Below, piece by piece: positions 58,582 to 64,000 of a stretch of 64,000 nucleotides of DNA (position 1 is its first letter; every line of letters starts with the position of its first letter). The position numbers and the translations under genes are program-made. Source of the DNA: Streptomyces sp. NBC_00582 (GTDB lineage Bacteria; Actinomycetota; Actinomycetes; Streptomycetales; Streptomycetaceae); contig NZ_CP107772.1 in assembly GCF_036345155.1 (NCBI RefSeq), forward strand, positions 558,001 to 622,000, in the 5' to 3' direction. Below the pieces are notes generated by a model. It was not told the origin of the DNA. It ran no database searches and saw nothing but the letters and a program-made list of their open reading frames with translations.

Positions 58582-60087
58582 GTGGCAGGGGAAGCGCGAG
58601 CCGGCGCCGTGACCGCGGGGGGAGCGGGCGACGACCTGGCCGGACGTCTGGAACGGCTCACTCCGGCCCAACGGGCCCTTCTGGAACGCCGGTTGAGGCA
58701 GCGCACATCGCCCGGACCGTACCGGCCGTCCGCGACGCAGTTCGGCATCTGGCTCTTCGAGCAGCTCAATCCCGGGACCTCGACCTACCACAACCCGGCG
58801 GCCGTACGCCTGTCTGGGCCGGTGGACGAGGACCTGCTCCGCGAGGCGCTCCAACGGGTCCAGGACCGGCACGAACCGCTGCGCTCGCGCTACCCGGCCG
58901 ACGAGGACGGCGTCCCGCACGCGTTCGTGGAGCCGCCGGGCGCGCTGCGCCTGCCCTGGCGGGTGGAGGATGTCACCGCCCTGCCCGATCCCGGACAGCA
59001 GGCGGCGCGGCTCGTGGCACAGGAGGCCGTCACGCCCTTCCGGCTCGACCGGGGGCCGGTGTGGCGCTGCCTGCTGGTGCGCACCGGACCCGAGGAGCGG
59101 GTGCTGGTCACCAGCTTCCACCACATCGTCTCGGACGGCGGTTCGCTGGGCGTGCTGCTGGCCGAACTCGCCGCGCTGTACCCGGCGTTGGCGGCCGGCC
59201 GGCGGCCCCTGCTCGCCGTGCCGCCCCAGGGGTACTTCGCGCTCGCGGCGAAGGACGCCGTGCCGGCGGAGGCCCTGGAGCACTGGCTGAGGACGCTCGA
59301 CGGCGCGCCCGACCGGATCGACCTGTCCCCGCTGGCCGAGCGGTCCGCAGCGGCTGAGCCGCCGCAGCCGCCCACGCGGGGCGGTGAACCCGGACCGGCG
59401 CCGGGCCCGGCGGCAGGCGGGAAGTGGGCAGGCCGCGAGCTGACGCTGCGGGTGCCGGACGGCCCGGCCACGGCACTGGAACAGCTGTGCGCACGCCACG
59501 GCACCAGCCTGTTCACCGGGTTGGTGGCGGCGTCGGCGGCCACCTTGCACCGGGCGAGTGGCCAGGACGACCTCGTCATGACCACCCCGGTCGACCGGCG
59601 CGGCCATGAAGGGCGCGCGCTGATCGGCTGCTTCGTCAACACGGTGGTCCTGCGCCTGCGCGTCGGCCCCGACGACCGACTGGACGCGCTGCTGGAACGG
59701 GCCGCGGGGGTTGTGGCCGACGCACTGGCCCACAGCGGCCTGCCGTTCTCCCGGCTGGTCTCGGCGCTTCCCCGCCGCGGTGACGCGCGCAGCCCGTTCG
59801 GGAACGTGGCGGTGGTGCACAACAACGCGCCGATGGACGCCGTGTCCCTGGGCGGCCTGAGGCTGAGTCACCACCCCCTGCCGCCGGTGGAGGTCAAGCA
59901 CGACCTCGCCCTGTCCTGGAACCGCCGGCGCGACGGGCTGACCGGCCGGATCGAGTACGCCGCCCGGTTCCCCGACGCCGCCGTGGAACGCCTCCGCGGG
60001 CATCTGCGGCACACCGTGGAGACGCTGGCCGCCGCGCCCGCCACACGGGTCGCCGACCTGCCGGCGCTGTCGGAGCCGACCCGATGA
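58582..60087 (+). CDS. Stand-alone NRPS condensation domain
   Basis: About 501 residues with one C domain and no A, PCP or TE. LAGRLERLTPAQRALLERRL is an N-terminal linker or docking helix. YRPSATQFGIWLFEQLNPGT, VLVTSFHHIVSDGGSLGVLL (HHxxxDG), MTTPVDRRGHEGRALIGCFVNTVVLRL and LAHSGLPFSRLVSAL complete the domain. The start is uncertain: GTG 58582 (GGGAGG about ten bases upstream) or GTG 58609. It is divergent from the main NRPS operon. It could perform a trans condensation, amide release or N-acylation of the chain, for example attaching the PKS product. Confidence 0.9.
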   Translation: MAGEARAGAVTAGGAGDDLAGRLERLTPAQRALLERRLRQRTSPGPYRPSATQFGIWLFEQLNPGTSTYHNPAAVRLSGPVDEDLLREALQRVQDRHEPLRSRYPADEDGVPHAFVEPPGALRLPWRVEDVTALPDPGQQAARLVAQEAVTPFRLDRGPVWRCLLVRTGPEERVLVTSFHHIVSDGGSLGVLLAELAALYPALAAGRRPLLAVPPQGYFALAAKDAVPAEALEHWLRTLDGAPDRIDLSPLAERSAAAEPPQPPTRGGEPGPAPGPAAGGKWAGRELTLRVPDGPATALEQLCARHGTSLFTGLVAASAATLHRASGQDDLVMTTPVDRRGHEGRALIGCFVNTVVLRLRVGPDDRLDALLERAAGVVADALAHSGLPFSRLVSALPRRGDARSPFGNVAVVHNNAPMDAVSLGGLRLSHHPLPPVEVKHDLALSWNRRRDGLTGRIEYAARFPDAAVERLRGHLRHTVETLAAAPATRVADLPALSEPTR

Positions 60088-60869
60088 CCGGCGCCGCCGG
60101 GACCGGACCGCGCTTGTCCGGCTCGCCCTGGTTCCCCTACGCCGCCGAGCACAGCGATGCCGCGACCCGGCTGTTCTGCCTGCCGTACGCAGGAGGCGGC
60201 TGGGCCCTGTTCCGGGACTGGCAGGAGCAGCTCGGGCCGGACGTCCACGCCGTGCCGGTGAAGCTGCCCGGCCGGGCGGAGCGCTTCCACGAGCCCGCGG
60301 TGGACCGGATGGACCTCCTCGCCGATCAGCTCGCAGTCGAGGTGGCCCCGCTGCTGGACCGGCCGTACGCTCTGTTCGGCATCAGCATGGGGGCGCTGCT
60401 GGCCTTCGAGACGGCCGCGCGGCTGGTCGACCGCGGACTGCGCCCACCGGACCGGCTCTTCGCCGCCTCCTGCCGCGCGCCCCGCGAGCCGTTCGGCACG
60501 ACGCCGGTCCACGGCCTGCCGGACGCAGCCCTCATCGAGGTGCTGACCCGCCTGACGGCGACCCCGCCCCAGCTGCTGGCCAACGCCGAGCTGATGCGGC
60601 TGGTCCTTCCCACGGTCCGCGCGGACTTCGCCTGCACCGAGACCTACGTACGCACCGACCGCGCGCCGCTGCCGGTTCCGGTGACGGCCATCCGCGGACG
60701 GGACGACGACACACTGACCGAGGCGATGGTCAGCGGCTGGCGCGCCGAGACCTCCGCCGGGTTCGAGCAGCTCGAAGTGACGGGCGACCACTTCCTGGTC
60801 CACGGCGACCAGAGCGAGCTCACGGAGCTGGTACGCCGGCGGCTGCCCGGGGGCGCGGGGAACCGGTAG
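60084..60869 (+). CDS. Type II thioesterase
   Basis: 261 residues, alpha/beta hydrolase of the GrsT/RifR family that clears misprimed carrier proteins. RLFCLPYAGGGWALFRDWQE, AVPVKLPGRAERFHEP, YALFGISMGALLAFETAARL (Ser in GISMG) and EQLEVTGDHFLVHGDQSELT (His in GDHF) show a complete catalytic set. ATG 60084 overlaps the stop of the C-domain gene (ATGA). The TAG stop lies inside the first terminator hairpin. Confidence 0.95.
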   Translation: MTGAAGTGPRLSGSPWFPYAAEHSDAATRLFCLPYAGGGWALFRDWQEQLGPDVHAVPVKLPGRAERFHEPAVDRMDLLADQLAVEVAPLLDRPYALFGISMGALLAFETAARLVDRGLRPPDRLFAASCRAPREPFGTTPVHGLPDAALIEVLTRLTATPPQLLANAELMRLVLPTVRADFACTETYVRTDRAPLPVPVTAIRGRDDDTLTEAMVSGWRAETSAGFEQLEVTGDHFLVHGDQSELTELVRRRLPGGAGNR

Positions 60870-60940
60870 CCGGCGCAGGCGTCGTGCCCACGCCGGCTAC
60901 CCCGGGGTGGAGGCCCGCTGCGGGACTTCCCCTCCACCCC
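60865..60940. terminator. Tandem double hairpin between convergent TEII and PKS genes
   Basis: GGTAGCCGGCG (60865-60875) pairs exactly with CGCCGGCTACC (60891-60901), and GGGGTGGAGG (60904-60913) pairs exactly with CCTCCACCCC (60931-60940). Two adjacent perfect stems at a convergent junction indicate a bidirectional terminator pair. Confidence 0.8.
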
Positions 60941-60971
60941 ACGACCGGTCCGGCCCTCCCCGGGGAGCGGG

Positions 60972-63900
60972 TCAGGCGTTCGCCTCGCCCTCGGTGCCCA
61001 AGGCCGCCTCGATGTCCGAGCTCGACAGCCCTTCGATCTCGCTGAGCAACGCCTCCAGCTCCTCCGAGGCGACCTCCCCGACCTCTACGTCGACGGTCGG
61101 CTCCTGCTCCGCGGCCGCCACGTCGTGCGGCCCGACGGCCGACGGGCCCTCGCCCGCGGCTCGGATCAGCTGGGCGATCGTGGCCACCGTGGCCTCCTGG
61201 AAGATCTCGCCCAGCGGCAGTTCGATCCCATGGGCGTCGCGCAGCCGTCCGACCAGTTGCATGGCGAGCAGGGACTGCCCGCCCAGTTCGAAGAAGCTGT
61301 CGCGAACGCCGATCTCGTCGATGCCGAGCATGTCGCGCCACATGCCCGCGACGTACTCCTCCGTCTCGTCGCGCGGCGCGACGTAGGGTACGGACATCTT
61401 CGGCCGGCCCTTGGCCGTGCCGCCTGAGGGGCCTGCCGGCCCGCCGTCGGCCGGCGGGGCGCCGACGGCGGAGGCGGCCTCGGCCTGCCGTGCCAGCGCC
61501 TCGCGCACGTCGGGGTCGGCCGCGCACACGGTGAACGGCCCGTCCCCGCCCACGGCGGTCAGCAGGCGGTACAGCTCCTTGGCCTCCTGCGGTCCGCAGT
61601 CCGCCGCGTCGCGCAGACCGGGGGTGTCCGCCTCCCGCCAGTGCTCCCACTGGACGTTGAGCCAGGGCGTGGCCGCGGTCCGGTTGCGCCGGGCCACGTA
61701 GGTGTCGGCGTACCAGTTGGCCGCGGTGTAGGCGGCTCCGCCCACTCCGCCCAGCAGGCTGGAGAGCGATCCGACAATCATGCAGCGGTCGTACGCCACA
61801 CCGTCCAGGGCCGCGTCGAGTGCGTGCAGCCCGGCCATCTTGGTGGTCATGTGGTGGGCGAACAGCTCGGGCGAGGAGTCCAGCACGGCCCGGATGCCCT
61901 CGGAGACGGACATGCCCGGGGTGTAGACCACCCCGGCAAGACGGCCGTCCCGCCGCGCCGCCTCCTGGACCGCCGCGGTCAGCGCCCCGACGTCCTCGGC
62001 GTCGCCACGGCGCACGGTCAGACGGTCGCCGCCGAGCGCCCGCAGCTCCTCCAGCTCCCGCCGCGCCGACGGGGCGAGCGCGCCGGGTTCGACGCGGTCG
62101 TAGAGCATCACGCGGGCGGCGGGGTCGCGCAGGATCTCCGCGGCCAGGGTCCGGCCGATCATGCCGAGCCCGCCGACCAGGAGGTGGGTGCCGTGTCCGG
62201 CGGGGACCTGGTTGCCGACGTCCACCCGGACGTGCGCGCGGACGAACCGCTTCCGGCCCCGGAGGGCCACCGGGGACGCCTGCGACGCCGTGTCGCCCAG
62301 CTCGGCCAGCAGGTCCGCCACCGTCTCCGGCAGGCGGTCGGCCGGGTCGCGCGGGTCCAGTTCGACCACCCGGCAGTCCCAGGAGGTCTCCTGCGGCACG
62401 ACCCGGCACAGGCCGACCGCGGTGGCCAGGCCGGGCCGCAGCGGGTCCTCACCCGTCACGTCGAACACGTGGCGCGTCACGTGGAGCAGCCGGACCGGCT
62501 GCGCCCCGCCGGCCGGCAGGATGTCGAGCAGCGACCGCAGGCCGACCGCCTGCTCCTGCTCCACGGTGTCCCCGGGCGCGGCGTCCAGCGCCCGCAGGTG
62601 CACCACGGCGTCCGGGCGGGAGCCCGGCGTGGCCAGCGCCGCCTTCACCACGGCGCCGGCATCGGCGTCGGCGTCCACCAGCGTGACCCGGCTGCCCAGC
62701 GCGGTCAGCCGCTCGCCCAAGGCCGCGCCGACCCCGGACCGGTCCGCCAGCACCAGGACCGCGGTCGCTTCGGGGGCGGCGCCGGCGGCCCCGGACCCGG
62801 CCGCCGCGCGCGGCAGTTCCACCCAGCGGGGCCGGTGTATCCACTCCTCCGGTCCCCGGGGGGCCGTCTCCAGCGCGACGACCGCGTCGTCGGGCGCGGC
62901 GTCGATCCAGTGCCGGGTGCGCTGGAACGGATAGGTGGGCAGCGGCACCCGCAGGCGGGGGTGCTGGTGGGTACGCTGCCAGTCGATGCGGACGCCCTGG
63001 TGCCACAGCTCGGCGAGCCCGTCGAGCAGGGCCGCCTGCTCACTGCCGCGCTGGTCGGCGCCGGGCATCATGGTCGCCACGGGCGCGGTCCGCGCGGCCA
63101 GCTCGCTGTCGGCCAGCGCCGACAGCTGACGGCCCGGTCCGACTTCGATCAGAACGGTTCCGGGGGGAGCCACCGCCTCCCGCAGACCGTCGGCGAACCG
63201 CACGGTCTCGCGCAGCTGCCGGGCCCAGTAGCCGGGGTCGGTGGCCTGCTCGGCGGTCAGCGGCCGACCGCTGACACCGGAGATCACCGGGATCGCGGGC
63301 GGGTTGAGCGCCGCCTTGGCCACCTTGGCGGTGAAGTCCTCCAGGACGGGGTCGAGCATCGCGGAGTGGAAGGCATGGGAGACCCGCAGCCGCCGGCTCA
63401 CCACGCCGTCGGCCCGCAGCCGGGCCTCGAAGGCGTCCACCGCCTGGTGCTCCCCGGCCACGGAGACCAACGCCGAGCCGTTGACCGCGGCGACCGACAG
63501 CTCCTGGTCGCCGATCAGTTCGCGGACCCGGGCCTCGGGCAGCGCCACGCCCAGCATCGACCCGCCGGGCAGGGCTGCCACCATGCGGCCGCGCGCGGCC
63601 ACCACCGACAGCGCGTCGGGCAGGCTGAAGACGCCCGCCAGGGTCGCGGCCACGTACTCGCCGATGCTGTGCCCGAGCATGGCCGCGGGTTCCAGGCCGT
63701 AGGACAGCAGGAGCCGGGCGAGCGCGTACTCGACGGTGAACAGCGCGGGCTGGGCGAGGTCGGTCGAGGTGAGGCCGTCGGCCGAGGGATCGCGGCGGGT
63801 CAGCAGCAGCGGCCGCAGGCGGTGGGCGGTCTCCGCCGGCATCAGGGCGAGGCACTCGTCGACCGCGTCCCGGAACACCGGTTCCAGGCGGTGCAGTTCG

Positions 63901-64000
63901 GCTCCCATGCCGACGCTCTGGCTGCCCTGGCCGGGGAAGAGGAACACCAGGGGACCGGCCTCGTCCACGGTCTCCGAGCTGCGGATGCGTCCGGAGCCCT
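60972..64000 (-). CDS. Modular type I PKS, (KS)-AT-KR-ACP; N-terminus beyond the window
   Basis: About 1009 codons are visible and the frame runs off the right edge. AT: VFLFPGQGSQSVGMGAEL, AMLGHSIGEYVAATLAGVFS (Ser nucleophile) and RVSHAFHSAML; HAFH predicts malonyl-CoA. KR: GTHLLVGGLGMIGRTLAAEI, with Ser/Tyr/Asn in VGSLSSLLGGVGGAAYTAANWYAD. No DH or ER lies between AT and KR. The ACP has a PCP-like core, DSFFELGGQSLLAMQLVGRL. It ends in an acidic helical tail (SEELEALLSEIEGLSSSDIE), typical of a docking segment at PKS/NRPS junctions. It presumably makes a beta-hydroxyacyl unit handed to an NRPS condensation domain. A KS should follow upstream. Confidence 0.94.
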   Translation of the reverse strand, partial: GSGRIRSSETVDEAGPLVFLFPGQGSQSVGMGAELHRLEPVFRDAVDECLALMPAETAHRLRPLLLTRRDPSADGLTSTDLAQPALFTVEYALARLLLSYGLEPAAMLGHSIGEYVAATLAGVFSLPDALSVVAARGRMVAALPGGSMLGVALPEARVRELIGDQELSVAAVNGSALVSVAGEHQAVDAFEARLRADGVVSRRLRVSHAFHSAMLDPVLEDFTAKVAKAALNPPAIPVISGVSGRPLTAEQATDPGYWARQLRETVRFADGLREAVAPPGTVLIEVGPGRQLSALADSELAARTAPVATMMPGADQRGSEQAALLDGLAELWHQGVRIDWQRTHQHPRLRVPLPTYPFQRTRHWIDAAPDDAVVALETAPRGPEEWIHRPRWVELPRAAAGSGAAGAAPEATAVLVLADRSGVGAALGERLTALGSRVTLVDADADAGAVVKAALATPGSRPDAVVHLRALDAAPGDTVEQEQAVGLRSLLDILPAGGAQPVRLLHVTRHVFDVTGEDPLRPGLATAVGLCRVVPQETSWDCRVVELDPRDPADRLPETVADLLAELGDTASQASPVALRGRKRFVRAHVRVDVGNQVPAGHGTHLLVGGLGMIGRTLAAEILRDPAARVMLYDRVEPGALAPSARRELEELRALGGDRLTVRRGDAEDVGALTAAVQEAARRDGRLAGVVYTPGMSVSEGIRAVLDSSPELFAHHMTTKMAGLHALDAALDGVAYDRCMIVGSLSSLLGGVGGAAYTAANWYADTYVARRNRTAATPWLNVQWEHWREADTPGLRDAADCGPQEAKELYRLLTAVGGDGPFTVCAADPDVREALARQAEAASAVGAPPADGGPAGPSGGTAKGRPKMSVPYVAPRDETEEYVAGMWRDMLGIDEIGVRDSFFELGGQSLLAMQLVGRLRDAHGIELPLGEIFQEATVATIAQLIRAAGEGPSAVGPHDVAAAEQEPTVDVEVGEVASEELEALLSEIEGLSSSDIEAALGTEGEANA

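Overview
This is a high-GC actinomycete window, almost certainly Streptomyces or a close relative. Third codon positions are strongly G/C, GTG/TTG starts are frequent, and ATGA/GTGA stop-start overlaps link biosynthetic genes. FxsT/NB-ARC, SpoIIE-phosphatase and IS5/Tn3/ISL3 remnants fit the accessory arm of a linear chromosome. No tRNA, rRNA, CRISPR array or replication origin was seen.

Region 1 (1-24.3 kb) is an accessory island of small NAD(P)/FMN oxidoreductases and their repressors, littered with decayed genes. It opens with a partial Tat-exported GH95 fucosidase carrying two inserted discoidin-like domains. Then come an MDR quinone oxidoreductase, a Bcp-type peroxiredoxin, an SDR lacking YxxxK, two copies of an F420-reductase-like gene each divergent from a TetR gene (one TetR decayed), an NmrA-like protein, HxlR and TetR regulators, an MDR with its nucleotide-binding domain deleted, a tandemly duplicated SDR, DoxX, a flavin monooxygenase, a SnoaL-like protein and an intradiol dioxygenase. 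A 20-bp operator-like motif is shared between the TetR/MDR promoter and the dioxygenase promoter. Remnants include an AMP ligase, an MFS pump, an azoreductase, IS5, Tn3 and a SpoIIE phosphatase.

Region 2 (24.3-35.4 kb) is a compact aromatic-polyketide cluster: a Bcr/CflA efflux pump, an aryl-AMP ligase, an iterative type I PKS (KS-AT-DH/TH-ACP without KR, orsellinic-acid-synthase architecture), a divergent family III CoA transferase, a 78-residue protein of unknown function and a GT1 glycosyltransferase. The last three are joined by ATGA and GTGA overlaps. The inferred product is an activated, probably glycosylated or glycosyl-attached, orsellinate-type unit. The divergent promoter holds a 45-bp near-perfect palindrome.

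Region 3 (35.4-41.2 kb) is a junkyard between the clusters: an NB-ARC/TPR remnant, a DinB-like protein, fragments of IS256-, ISKra4- and ISL3-type transposases, a small secreted four-cysteine protein, and SnoaL and dienelactone hydrolase remnants.

Region 4 (41.2-64 kb, running off the right edge) is a PKS/NRPS cluster with an unusual division of labour. NRPS functions are split over separate proteins (PCP-C, A-PCP-C, C-PCP, a lone C), with only one adenylation domain in view for three NRPS carrier proteins. A MupA-like luciferase-type monooxygenase leads the operon. A type II thioesterase, a KS-AT-KR-ACP PKS, two ABC transporters, an SDR and an aldo/keto reductase accompany them. The notable part is an N-acetylglutamate-synthase-like GNAT beside an N-acetylglutamate kinase (ArgB type), plus a penicillin-amidase-family N-terminal-nucleophile hydrolase. 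Together they suggest an N-acyl protect/deprotect logic for a glutamate/ornithine-derived building block or a prodrug peptide. That reading is inference; product and substrates cannot be read from the sequence alone.
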